DNA of 64,000 nt from an uncultured Oscillospiraceae bacterium (GTDB lineage Bacteria; Bacillota; Clostridia; Oscillospirales; Oscillospiraceae): assembly GCA_910578505.1 (NCBI GenBank), contig CAJTPV010000001.1:62001-126000 (forward strand), written 5' to 3'. Both the position numbers and the translations under genes were made by a program. Of the stretch, positions 8,055-16,304 are shown in pieces. Numbering within the stretch: position 1 is the stretch's first letter; every line of letters begins with the position of its first letter. The notes beneath the pieces are model-generated. The model did not search any database. It was not told where the DNA came from and saw nothing but the letters and a program-made list of their open reading frames with translations.

Positions 8055-10556
8055 CTATTCAACCGCCTCAATGGCTTCCACCACGCTCATTTTGCTGATC
8101 CTTCGCAGGGGGATGCAGGTGGCCAGCAGGCAGGCGGCGACGGCCAGCGCCCCGGCCTCCAGAATGGGAACCACAGGTATGGCCGCCAGCCGGATCGTAT
8201 CCGTTGTGGCGGCCTCCACAAAAATCGTGCAGATATACCCGGCGATACTTCCCATCACCGCCGCAATCATGCCGTAGTAGGTCCCCTCCCACAGGAATAC
8301 CCGGAACAGGCTCCCCGCGCTCATGCCGATGGCCCGCTGCATGCCGATCTCAGCGACTCGTGTATGGATATTGGTGTAGACCGTGTTAACGATGTTCAAA
8401 AGGCCGATGAACGCCACGAACAGGATCAATCCCCAGGCCAGAAATTGGATCTGCTGGAAACTCTCCGCCAACTGCCGGTCCGTGTCCTCGTAGGAGAGCC
8501 ACAGGGTGCCGGGGACCCGCCCCGCCAGAGCTTCCACAGTACCGTCAAATCCTTCCCGGTCAACTCCCTCCGCCAAAGCCGGCAGCAGCCAGTTGTACGC
8601 CGTCTTTCCCGTGAGGGCGGCGTACAGGTCTTCATTCACAACCACCTGAACGCCGTTGACAAAGCCATTATTTCCCACGCTCAGATACGTATCATAGCCA
8701 TTCATGGTCGCCAGCACTTCCAGCTCCTGCCCCGCCACGGTGATGACATCCCCTGTCTGTATGCTGGTGCGGGGAAGCTCCTGGCCTTCAAAGACCAGTG
8801 GCAGCGGGTTGCGGACCATGCAGCCCTCCCCGGCCTTCAGCTTCTCCAAAGTCTCCGGCGGCAGAGCGGAAAAGGCCCGATCCCAGTAGGCCGCGTTCAG
8901 CCCTACCACATGGAAGGTCTCCCCCGGCTGGAGCGGGAACCCAAATCCGATCCCAACCGGATAGCCGTCCGCCCCCTGATCATAGAGGGAAAACTGCATG
9001 GCGGTCAGCTCCGCCACCTGGGGGTCGTCCTCCATGGCCTGATATTCCTCCGGGGAGAAGCCCGCCGCTTCGTTGGTGATGGAGTAGTCGCCGTAGTGCT
9101 CCGCCAGGCCGCTCCCGGCGGCGTCCAGCAGGTCCACCGCCCCTTGCAGGGTGATAAAGACGGTGATGCTCATAACCAGGGACAGGACGGTGATGGCGGT
9201 GCGGCCCCGGCTGCGCTTCAAATTAAGCCGGGCATAAAACGCCTCAAAATTGCGGATTTTTTTAGCTTTCCGGCCCCGGCGCTTGATTTTCACTTGCCTG
9301 CCCGCCATCGCGACGGTGGGGGCTACCCGCGCTGCGTACCGTGCCGCAGGCAGGGCGGCAATCATGGCAAAGATCAGCGTAATGGCGGCGCTGGCCAGCA
9401 GGAACAGGCCCTTGCCAGAGCTGTTTTCCTCGATCAGGCGGCTTAGCTGTCCGGCATCCCGCGCCAGGAAGATTTTCGGAGACAGCAATCCCGTGGCGGC
9501 GGTGAGAATGCCCTTTGCCGATAGCGTCCCCAGCAGCAGGCCCAGGGGAATGCCCGCCGCGCACAGCAGCAGGACCTGGGCGGCCACCAGAAAATACAGC
9601 TGTCCCTTATCCGCGCCCATGGCCCGCAGGACGCCGTACTGGGTCACGCGCCGGGAGACGGCGATTTTCAGGATGTTGTAGATCACCAGTCCCGCCGCCA
9701 GCAGGATCAGTCCGCCCACCAGGATTCCCGCCGCCATCATAAAGGGGAATCCGGTGCTGGAGGTGTCCGTCACATCGGCGGCCTCCTGGCTGTACCGGAT
9801 CCCCAGGGCCTCCAGATACGGGATGTTGTAGACGGTATCCAGCTCGTGGACATGGAGGGATGCGGTCAGATCGTCCATAGTGGCCTGGAATGCCCCCTTG
9901 TCCGCCATCCGGATATCCACGTTGTAATAGAAATATTCCTCCGGCAGCAGGGCCTCCGCCGTGCCCGGCCCCGCGATGCCGTTGATGGACCCGGCGGCGT
10001 AGCTCATATAGTTGCTCTCGGTGATGCCCACCAGGGTAAATTCGGCGGTGAAGTCATAGGACTGGGTCATGACCCCATGGCGCAGAGCCTTGGAGAGGGA
10101 GAGGGATATGGTGTCCCCCAGCCCGCCGGAGAAGCCCAGATAGCCCAGTACATCTTCGGGCAAAGCGATTTCCATAGGCGCGGCCGGCAGGCGGCCCTCT
10201 TTGACGGCGGATATGGATGGATAGACGGTCCGTACATCTTCGTGGAACTCGCTGAGACCCAGGATCAGGGTGTTGTCCAGCTGTGCGCTCCCCACCACGA
10301 CGGAGCTGCCCGCAAAGGACAGCCTGGGGTCGTTTTGCAGCGTCTCCAGCTGCTGGGCGGTCATCTGGACAAACCCGGCGTGGCGGTTGCCGCCGATGGC
10401 GATGGCCTGCTGCTGCCGCATGGCGGACAGGATGCCGATGGACTGGCCAATCACCGCCGTCATCATGGTGGACAGGATGATCGCCAGGAGAATCAAAACC
10501 GAAGTGACCCGCTGGGCCAGCAGTTCTTTCAGCGCCAGAGTGTGGTATTGTTTCAT
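8055..10556 (-). CDS. ABC transporter permease with two FtsX domains
   Basis: An 833-residue permease of the MacB/LolE type. It has an N-terminal membrane helix (about 15-40), an extracytoplasmic domain, and a three-helix FtsX block (about 270-420, starting near GFPFMMAAGILVGGLILLAAG). A second linker helix near 460 and a second large external domain follow, then a final FtsX block (about 700-833, containing NIVNTVYTNIHTRVAEIGMQRAIGM). Such permeases use mechanotransmission to move peptides, lipids or antibiotics without carrying substrate through a channel. Its ATG overlaps the ATPase stop in an ATGA junction, so the two are translationally coupled. Substrate is unknown; the upstream two-component and tetrapyrrole genes offer the only clue. 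Confidence 0.88.
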   Translation of the reverse strand: MKQYHTLALKELLAQRVTSVLILLAIILSTMMTAVIGQSIGILSAMRQQQAIAIGGNRHAGFVQMTAQQLETLQNDPRLSFAGSSVVVGSAQLDNTLILGLSEFHEDVRTVYPSISAVKEGRLPAAPMEIALPEDVLGYLGFSGGLGDTISLSLSKALRHGVMTQSYDFTAEFTLVGITESNYMSYAAGSINGIAGPGTAEALLPEEYFYYNVDIRMADKGAFQATMDDLTASLHVHELDTVYNIPYLEALGIRYSQEAADVTDTSSTGFPFMMAAGILVGGLILLAAGLVIYNILKIAVSRRVTQYGVLRAMGADKGQLYFLVAAQVLLLCAAGIPLGLLLGTLSAKGILTAATGLLSPKIFLARDAGQLSRLIEENSSGKGLFLLASAAITLIFAMIAALPAARYAARVAPTVAMAGRQVKIKRRGRKAKKIRNFEAFYARLNLKRSRGRTAITVLSLVMSITVFITLQGAVDLLDAAGSGLAEHYGDYSITNEAAGFSPEEYQAMEDDPQVAELTAMQFSLYDQGADGYPVGIGFGFPLQPGETFHVVGLNAAYWDRAFSALPPETLEKLKAGEGCMVRNPLPLVFEGQELPRTSIQTGDVITVAGQELEVLATMNGYDTYLSVGNNGFVNGVQVVVNEDLYAALTGKTAYNWLLPALAEGVDREGFDGTVEALAGRVPGTLWLSYEDTDRQLAESFQQIQFLAWGLILFVAFIGLLNIVNTVYTNIHTRVAEIGMQRAIGMSAGSLFRVFLWEGTYYGMIAAVMGSIAGYICTIFVEAATTDTIRLAAIPVVPILEAGALAVAACLLATCIPLRRISKMSVVEAIEAVE

Positions 10557-11227
10557 TTCGCCGTCACCTCCGAAAGAACGCCGTCCACGATCATAAACTG
10601 CCGGTCAGCCATCTGTGCGATGCGGCTGTCGTGGGTGATGACCACCAGGGCCTTCCCCAGCTCCCTGCCCACGGTTTTCAGCAGCTCCATCACCTCGCCG
10701 CCGCTCCGGCTGTCCAGATTTCCGGTGGGCTCATCTGCAAAGATACTGTCAGGCCGGGCAATCAGCGCGCGCGCAATCGCCACCCGCTGCTGCTGCCCGC
10801 CGGAGAGCTCGTGGGGCAGATGGGTCAGGCGGTCATGAATCCCCAGCATCCGGGAGAGTTCCTGGAGATATCCCTCGTCCGGCTGCTTTTTGTCCAGCAG
10901 CAGGGGCATGATGATGTTCTCCCGTGCCGTCAGGACCGGCAGCAGGCGGAACTGCTGGAAGATAAAGCCGATGCGCCGGCGGCGGAAGGCGGACAGCTCC
11001 CTGTCGGACAGGCTGTAGATGTCCCTGCCGTCATAGGTCAGTTGGCCGGCGGTGGGCCGGTCCAGCCCGGACAGCAGGTGCAGCAGCGTACTTTTTCCGC
11101 TGCCCGACGGCCCCATGATGGAGATGAAGTCGCCGGGGGCGATGGTCAGGGAGGCCCGGTCCAGGGCTGTTACCCGGTTTTCTCCCCCGCCGTAGATTTT
11201 GGTAAGTTCCTTTGCTTCAATGTGCAT
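10553..11227 (-). CDS. ABC transporter ATP-binding protein, MacB/LolD type
   Basis: A 224-residue ATPase that pairs with the FtsX permease downstream. Walker A is GPSGSGKST, the signature LSGGQQQRVAIARAL, and Walker B SIFADEPTGNLD, followed by the switch histidine in VITHD. I chose ATG 11227 (MHIEAKELTKIYG) because AAGGAGGG lies eight bases upstream; an upstream in-frame start would add 17 unconserved residues. The gene lies 58 bases after the kinase gene, in the same orientation. Confidence 0.93.
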   Translation of the reverse strand: MHIEAKELTKIYGGGENRVTALDRASLTIAPGDFISIMGPSGSGKSTLLHLLSGLDRPTAGQLTYDGRDIYSLSDRELSAFRRRRIGFIFQQFRLLPVLTARENIIMPLLLDKKQPDEGYLQELSRMLGIHDRLTHLPHELSGGQQQRVAIARALIARPDSIFADEPTGNLDSRSGGEVMELLKTVGRELGKALVVITHDSRIAQMADRQFMIVDGVLSEVTAK

Positions 11228-11285
11228 AAAAACACCCTCCTTGTCTGGTGTAAGGAGAGTGTATCGGGTAAATCTCAAGAAATTC

Positions 11286-12371
11286 TCAAGATTCCTGTTT
11301 TATTTGAAAGGACGCGGTGGCAACCGCTCCGGCCCGGTTCTCCAATCGGAGGCTTCCGCCGTGCTTCAGGCAGAGGAGACTGCTGCTGTACAGCCCCATA
11401 CCGAAATGGGCTGCATTTTCTTCCAGCTTTCCAAAGGGCCTGGGCCCGCTTTTCAGCAGCGCGGGGGGAAAGCCGGGGCCGTCGTCCGCAACGGAGAGGC
11501 GCAGGCAGCCGCGCTCCAAAGCCAGGGTGATCTCCACCCGCCTTTGCGCAAAGCGGGCCGCGTTTCCCACCAGGTTTTCCGCCACAGTGAGGAAAATCCC
11601 GTGGTCGATCTGCACGGTTCCCCCATCCGGCGGGGAGACTGTGACATCCAGCCCCGCCGCCAGCAGCCGGGCGGTCTCCTCCAGCTCCGCCCACAGGTTG
11701 TCCAGGGCTGCCCCGGCGGTCCGCAGCGGCATCTGCTCCAGCCGCTGGATGGAGCTCATGGCCTCCACATACTGCTCGATTCGGGTGGTGTAGCTCTCCA
11801 GCCGGTCCAGGGCCTGTTGGTCGGCGGGGTCCTGCCGCAGGAGCCTGACGCTGCCCTTTAAGACGGTAATGGGGTTGCGCAGGTCGTGGGCAAAGGCGGC
11901 GTTGAGCCGCTTGCGCTCCTCCGCCTGCCGCCACAGCTCCCGGTTGGTGTTCAGCAGCTCCAGCCGCATGGCCTCAAAGGCCGCGCAGGTCTGCCCCAGC
12001 TCGTCGGCGGAGACGGCGGGGATGGTGAAGTCCAGGTCGTTGGCCTGAATCCGCCGCGTCCCCTCCAGGAGGAGGCGGATGGGCTCCCGCAGCTTCCAGC
12101 GGTAAAAGAGCGCCCCGGCCAGTCCCAGCCCCGCCGCCGGAAACAGGATGCCGCCCGCCAGCGGCACAATCCCCAGCGCCTCCAACAGCCACCGCTGCTC
12201 CGGCGTCGGCTCAGGCAGCAGCGTGACAATGCCGCTGCTCCCGATCATCACCCCGCCGGACGGGTATTGGGCAGCAATTGCCAGACATCCCGCCCACAGC
12301 AGGCCCGCCAGCGCCGCCGCCGCCAGCAGCCCGCAGAGGGTCAGCAGGAAAAAGGACTTGCGCAAGCTCAT
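11286..12371 (-). CDS. Membrane sensor histidine kinase
   Basis: A 361-residue kinase with two membrane helices (about 8-32 and 78-100) enclosing a short external loop of roughly 45 residues. A HAMP linker (about 100-150) follows, then the acceptor histidine in FAHDLRNPITVLKG and an ATPase domain with DDGPGFP and GMGLYSSSL. The short external loop suggests that it senses within the membrane or through the neighbouring transporter. ATG 12371 follows the regulator stop by five bases. An alternative in-frame start at 12401 would overlap the regulator; neither has a strong Shine-Dalgarno site, which suggests coupled translation. Confidence 0.88.
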   Translation of the reverse strand: MSLRKSFFLLTLCGLLAAAALAGLLWAGCLAIAAQYPSGGVMIGSSGIVTLLPEPTPEQRWLLEALGIVPLAGGILFPAAGLGLAGALFYRWKLREPIRLLLEGTRRIQANDLDFTIPAVSADELGQTCAAFEAMRLELLNTNRELWRQAEERKRLNAAFAHDLRNPITVLKGSVRLLRQDPADQQALDRLESYTTRIEQYVEAMSSIQRLEQMPLRTAGAALDNLWAELEETARLLAAGLDVTVSPPDGGTVQIDHGIFLTVAENLVGNAARFAQRRVEITLALERGCLRLSVADDGPGFPPALLKSGPRPFGKLEENAAHFGMGLYSSSLLCLKHGGSLRLENRAGAVATASFQIKQES

Positions 12372-12376
12372 GTTTT

Positions 12377-13051
12377 TCAGCCGTTCCACTTGTAGCCGCA
12401 CCCCCAGACCGTCTCAATATAGCTGTGCGCCGTATGGGCCGCCAGCTTGACCCGGATTTTCCGGATATGCTCCATCACCGTGTCGCTGCTGCCCTCGCCG
12501 TCAATGCCCCACACAGTCTCATAGATCCGCTCCCGGTCGAATACCTGCCCTGGGTTCAGGCTGAGCAGCTCCAGAATGTCAAACTCCCGCCGGGAGAAGG
12601 ATACACTCTCGCCGCCAACGGTGACGGTCCGGGCGGAGTAGTCCACCGCGCAGTCCCCGAAAAAGCGGACGGCGGACGGGCTGTTCCGCCGCTGCTCCCG
12701 GCGCAGATGGGCCGCCACCCGGGCCGCCAGCTGGTCCAGGTCAAAGGGCTTGACGATATAGTCGTCAGCCCCCGCCTGAAAGCCGATAATCTGGTCGGAG
12801 GACTCCACACGGGCCGTCAAAAACAGGATCGGGCAGGTCACATGGTCCCGGATGGTCTGGCACACGGTCAGGCCGTCAGTTCCGGGCATATTGATATCCA
12901 GCAGGATCAGGTCTGGCTGCCGCTCCGCCCTGCGGATGGCCTCCTGCCCGCTGCAGGCCGTCAGCACATCATAGCGCGGGGAAAAGTAGGCGCACAGCAT
13001 GTCCACGATGCCGGCTTCGTCGTCCGCGATCAATATGGTCGGTTTCACCAC
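12377..13051 (-). CDS. OmpR-family response regulator
   Basis: A 224-residue regulator. The receiver domain contains ADDEAG, the acceptor Asp in LILLDINMPG and Lys in YIVKPFD. A winged-helix DNA-binding domain (about 125-224) ends GCGYKWNG. The likely start is GTG 13051, with GGAGG eight bases upstream. This lies just after the cbiK stop codon, so the regulator is made from the same message as the chelatase. It probably controls its own operon and the downstream ABC transporter. Confidence 0.9.
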   Translation of the reverse strand: MVKPTILIADDEAGIVDMLCAYFSPRYDVLTACSGQEAIRRAERQPDLILLDINMPGTDGLTVCQTIRDHVTCPILFLTARVESSDQIIGFQAGADDYIVKPFDLDQLAARVAAHLRREQRRNSPSAVRFFGDCAVDYSARTVTVGGESVSFSRREFDILELLSLNPGQVFDRERIYETVWGIDGEGSSDTVMEHIRKIRVKLAAHTAHSYIETVWGCGYKWNG

Positions 13052-13065
13052 GATTTTCCCCTCCG

Positions 13066-13827
13066 TCACTGTCCGGCCTGCTCCAGGGTCTCCAGCACCT
13101 TCTCCCGGTACATGTCCTGTACCCACGCCAGCTCCCCCAGGCCGGTGAAGCCGCACCGGACGCGGTGGCCGGCCCGCTCCAGAGCGCCTTTCCAGGCGAC
13201 GGACATATCGTTTCTGGCGTGGTCCCCGGCCACCAGCATCAGCGGCAGCAGCTGGACCGCGCAGGGGGCCCTCAGCTGCCGGAGGACGTCCTCCAGCCCC
13301 GGCCAGCCCTCCACGGTACCAATCAAAATATCCTCCCGGCCCGACAGGCGCAGCGCCGTCTGCAGCGCGGGGTAGGCCGCGTTGGCGAAATGCTCCGTGC
13401 CGTGGCCCATACAGACCACCGCCGTCCCCGCCTGCCGGGGGCGGGCCGCGGCCAGCTGTTCCGCGAAGCGCAGAATGTCGCGGCTGCCGGCCAGCAGCGG
13501 CCGGCCCACCGCCAGCTGCTCAAAGCGGTCGGAAAACGCCTCCGCCTCCGCCTTCAGCTTGTCGTACTCATACCCATACAGCAGGTGGGTCGGCTGCACC
13601 GCCACCCGCCGCGCTCCCGCCTGGCACAGCTGCTCCAGCGCGCCGGTCAGGCTGGGGACATCCTCCCCCCGCCCCGCGAGAATCCGCCGGATGGTGGGGC
13701 TGGTAAAGGCCCGCACGGCGGTATACCCGCAGGCCGCCTCCTCCAGGACCCGCTCCACTGCCGCGATACTGCCCCGCGCCTCCGGCACACTGGTGCCAAA
13801 GCTGGTCATCACAAGCGCCTGTTTCAT
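13066..13827 (-). CDS. cbiK: Sirohydrochlorin cobalto/ferro-chelatase, CbiK family
   Basis: A 253-residue class II chelatase that inserts Co(II) (or Fe) into sirohydrochlorin. The first-strand motif MTSFGTSVPEAR and the two metal-binding or catalytic histidine motifs, MGHGTEHF (H142, H146) and AGDHARND (H203), are intact. No cobalamin or siroheme genes lie nearby. Instead it sits between a HemW/ChuW-like radical SAM enzyme (64 bases upstream) and a response regulator (15 bases downstream). It may act on another tetrapyrrole or supply metallated tetrapyrrole in this pathway; that is inference from context. Confidence 0.9.
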   Translation of the reverse strand: MKQALVMTSFGTSVPEARGSIAAVERVLEEAACGYTAVRAFTSPTIRRILAGRGEDVPSLTGALEQLCQAGARRVAVQPTHLLYGYEYDKLKAEAEAFSDRFEQLAVGRPLLAGSRDILRFAEQLAAARPRQAGTAVVCMGHGTEHFANAAYPALQTALRLSGREDILIGTVEGWPGLEDVLRQLRAPCAVQLLPLMLVAGDHARNDMSVAWKGALERAGHRVRCGFTGLGELAWVQDMYREKVLETLEQAGQ

Positions 13828-13891
13828 GTTCTGTTCCTTCCTTTGTTGTTGTCTCGCCCCGACCGGGGGGATGCTCCGCCTGAAAGAGCGG

Positions 13892-15145
13892 TCAAAGCGT
13901 CATCCGCTCCGGAAAGGCCTCCCTCCGCAGCAGGCCCCACATCTTGTCAATATAGGCCAGGGTATAAAAATTCTCGTAGTAATGGTAGTAAAACGCGCCC
14001 TTCAGCGTCATCTCATATACGCCGTTCCGCCCGGTGACAAGGCCCAGACGCCTGGCCAGCTTCAGCTCAAGGCCGTACATCTTCTCCAGCGGCACGCCGA
14101 AAAAGCGCTGGAATGCCGCCGCGTCCACCCTGGTGCTGTAGGCTGTCCAGAAGAGGTAGTAGACCATCCTCTGCCGGGGCGTGAAGCGGAGCGTCAGCGC
14201 GGTGGGAATGGTTTCGCGGTCCAGCCGTCCGCAGTATTCCTCCACGGAAAAGGTGTTGACCTTGAATTGCTCCTGCAGGAGCGTGGCGGCGGAACAGCCG
14301 AAGCCCAGGAAATTATCGCGGGTCATGGAGGAATACCGGGCCTCCGGGCCGCTGGAAAAGGTCCAGATGGAGCTGCGCGTGTATCCCTGCTCCAGGCAGT
14401 AGCGCGTGATGCTGTCCAGCAGCGCCCGCTTTTGCCGCCTGCCCATAGGCGGGACCGCGCCGGAGGTAAAGCTGAAGTCGATGAACGGATAGATGGCCAC
14501 ATGATTCGCGCCGCTCCGGAACGCGGCGTCGATATCCGCCCTCAGATCCGCAAAGCGCTGGCCGGGCAGGGCGAAAATGAAGTCCATGGACACCGTCTCA
14601 AAGGGTACCGCGGCCAGGGCCTCCGCCAGGGCGGCCCGGTCCACCCCGGCCCGGCCCAGAATGCGCTGGTATTTCTCCTGAAAGGACTGCACGCCGATGC
14701 TGACCTTGGTGACCCCGGCGTCCCGCAGGGTCTGCAGGACAGGGACGGTCACGTTGTCCGGGTGCAGCTCCACGCCGATGCCCTGGGTAATGGAGAAGTG
14801 CTCCCCCAATGCGGCGATGACCTCCTGCAGCCGCTCTGCCGCCAGCGCGGGGGTCCCCCCGCCGAAATACAGGCTGGTCACCGGTTTCTGCCCCGGAACC
14901 TGTCCCCCCACCATGTGGATCTCCCGGATCAGGGCGTCCAGATAGCGGCCGCACTTCTCCTGGGAATAGAGTTCCCTGCAGTAGGGGCAAAAGCCGCACA
15001 GCTGCCTGCAGAAGGGGATGTGGACGTAAAGCCCCAAATCCCGGCATTGGGCGAAGGGGAGGACTTGATCGTATTCGTTTTGAAAAAGGAAGGGCTTTGC
15101 CGAGCGGGTCAGCCACATCCTGGTCAGGCTGGTCATGATACTCAT
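13892..15145 (-). CDS. Radical SAM enzyme, HemW/ChuW-like (coproporphyrinogen-oxidase family)
   Basis: A 417-residue radical SAM protein of the HemN/HemW superfamily. The cluster ligands are C46, C50 and C53 in YVHIPFCRQLCGFC. The SAM-binding SLYFGGGTP, the GVQSF motif, and a C-terminal HemW-type winged domain are present. Relatives include the heme chaperone HemW and the anaerobic heme-degrading methyltransferases ChuW/HutW; sequence reading alone cannot separate these. ATG 15145 is chosen because AGGAG lies four bases upstream, and it begins seven bases after the previous radical SAM gene. The clustered chelatase argues for a tetrapyrrole substrate. Confidence 0.8.
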   Translation of the reverse strand: MSIMTSLTRMWLTRSAKPFLFQNEYDQVLPFAQCRDLGLYVHIPFCRQLCGFCPYCRELYSQEKCGRYLDALIREIHMVGGQVPGQKPVTSLYFGGGTPALAAERLQEVIAALGEHFSITQGIGVELHPDNVTVPVLQTLRDAGVTKVSIGVQSFQEKYQRILGRAGVDRAALAEALAAVPFETVSMDFIFALPGQRFADLRADIDAAFRSGANHVAIYPFIDFSFTSGAVPPMGRRQKRALLDSITRYCLEQGYTRSSIWTFSSGPEARYSSMTRDNFLGFGCSAATLLQEQFKVNTFSVEEYCGRLDRETIPTALTLRFTPRQRMVYYLFWTAYSTRVDAAAFQRFFGVPLEKMYGLELKLARRLGLVTGRNGVYEMTLKGAFYYHYYENFYTLAYIDKMWGLLRREAFPERMTL

Positions 15146-15152
15146 AGCGCTC

Positions 15153-16055
15153 CTATATGTACTGCAGATACGTCCGCAGCATGTCGAGGATGATCCGGGG
15201 ATTTCCCCGGAACAGCAGCGTATACTCCGCCACAAAAAAGTAGCCGCACCGCTCGCACAGGCCGGGGACTTCTATGCATCGCCCGCAGGTGCTGAGCTTT
15301 CCGTCCTCGATCACCACACACTGGCGGCAGGGCGTGGGAAAACGGTTGTGGATCAGATAGGGAAAGGCGCTTTTCAGGTTGAATACCGGCGCGCCCTGGT
15401 CCATCATGCGGGAGATCACCCGGCAGCAGGCCGCCTTCTCTTCGCTGGACAGGGCCAGGGCCCCGGTGTCCGGATAGGGCGTGTGGAAATTGAAGGACAC
15501 GGCCCGGACGTGCTCCGTGTCCCGGGCGGCGCGGCACACGTCCGGGATGGCGTCCTTGTTGATCTGGTTGATGGCCATATAAAAGCAGATATTGTCCGCC
15601 GGGGCCCGGCGGATGTTCTCGAATATCAGGTCGTAGGTATCCCCGCGGATGGCGTTGTGCCGCTCCCGGTCTCCGTCCAGGCTCAGCAGGATCAGGTCCG
15701 CCTCCGGCAGGTCCAGGGGAAAGGTGCCGTTGGTGACCACGTTGACGATGAGAAACCCCATCCCCTTGGCCTCCGCCACCAGGTCCCGCAGCGTTTTCCC
15801 GCTGTCCCTCCACAGAAAGGTCTCGCCGCCGCAGAAGAACAGGATGCGGATGCCCATGCCATAGAGCCGCTCCATTTCCGCATAAATCTGCTTGTATGGA
15901 TGGATGACCGCCGTGATATTATTGACAGAGCAGTGCTTACAGTGGAGATTGCACTTGTCCGTGAGAATGATCGTGCCCAGGATCGGCTCCTCCCTGCGCA
16001 GCAGGATTGAGCGGATGCCGAAGCGGGCAAAATACAAAAATGAAGACGCTTTCAA
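15153..16055 (-). CDS. Radical SAM protein with C-terminal cysteine cluster (SPASM-like)
   Basis: A 300-residue protein. The radical SAM ligands are C35, C39 and C42 (CNLHCKHC), followed by FFCGGETFLW. A second, Cys-rich C-terminal region (CRQC, then CGRC and CERCGYFF) probably holds one or more auxiliary Fe-S clusters. Relatives with this layout include heme d1/AhbC-D-type and peptide-modifying enzymes. Its position as first gene of an operon with a HemW-like enzyme and CbiK favours tetrapyrrole chemistry. The start is TTG 16055, with GGGGAGGGG upstream. I do not recognise a characterised orthologue. Confidence 0.75.
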   Translation of the reverse strand: MKASSFLYFARFGIRSILLRREEPILGTIILTDKCNLHCKHCSVNNITAVIHPYKQIYAEMERLYGMGIRILFFCGGETFLWRDSGKTLRDLVAEAKGMGFLIVNVVTNGTFPLDLPEADLILLSLDGDRERHNAIRGDTYDLIFENIRRAPADNICFYMAINQINKDAIPDVCRAARDTEHVRAVSFNFHTPYPDTGALALSSEEKAACCRVISRMMDQGAPVFNLKSAFPYLIHNRFPTPCRQCVVIEDGKLSTCGRCIEVPGLCERCGYFFVAEYTLLFRGNPRIILDMLRTYLQYI

Positions 16056-16096
16056 TGGCTCCCCTCCCCTTTGCGGCAGATAATTCCATTGGCTGC

Positions 16097-16125
16097 ATTA
16101 TACCATACAGAGGAAAGGGTGTCTA
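16097..16125 (-). promoter_or_regulatory. Promoter of the radical SAM-CbiK-two-component-ABC operon
   Basis: On the minus strand, TAGACA (16120-16125), 17 bases, then a perfect TATAAT (16097-16102), about 40 bases before the TTG start. Confidence 0.65.
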
Positions 16126-16229
16126 CTTCCCGCGAAAATTTTCTGTCTGCGGGGATGGCGCGCAGCGGCCCTGCGGAAACGCCCTCCGCCGCGGCAGAAA
16201 ATTTCTCTGGCAACCCCCGTTCCAACGAG

Positions 16230-16258
16230 TTGTATTTTCAGGGCCGGCATGCTATACT
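16230..16258 (+). promoter_or_regulatory. Promoter of ddl-murF
   Basis: TTGTAT (16230-16235), 17 bases, then TATACT (16253-16258) with an extended TGC before it. The ddl start codon is about 45 bases downstream. Confidence 0.65.
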
Positions 16259-16304
16259 ATACCAATATGTCTATCGATCAAGACGAATGTGAGGAGCCTG
16301 TCTG

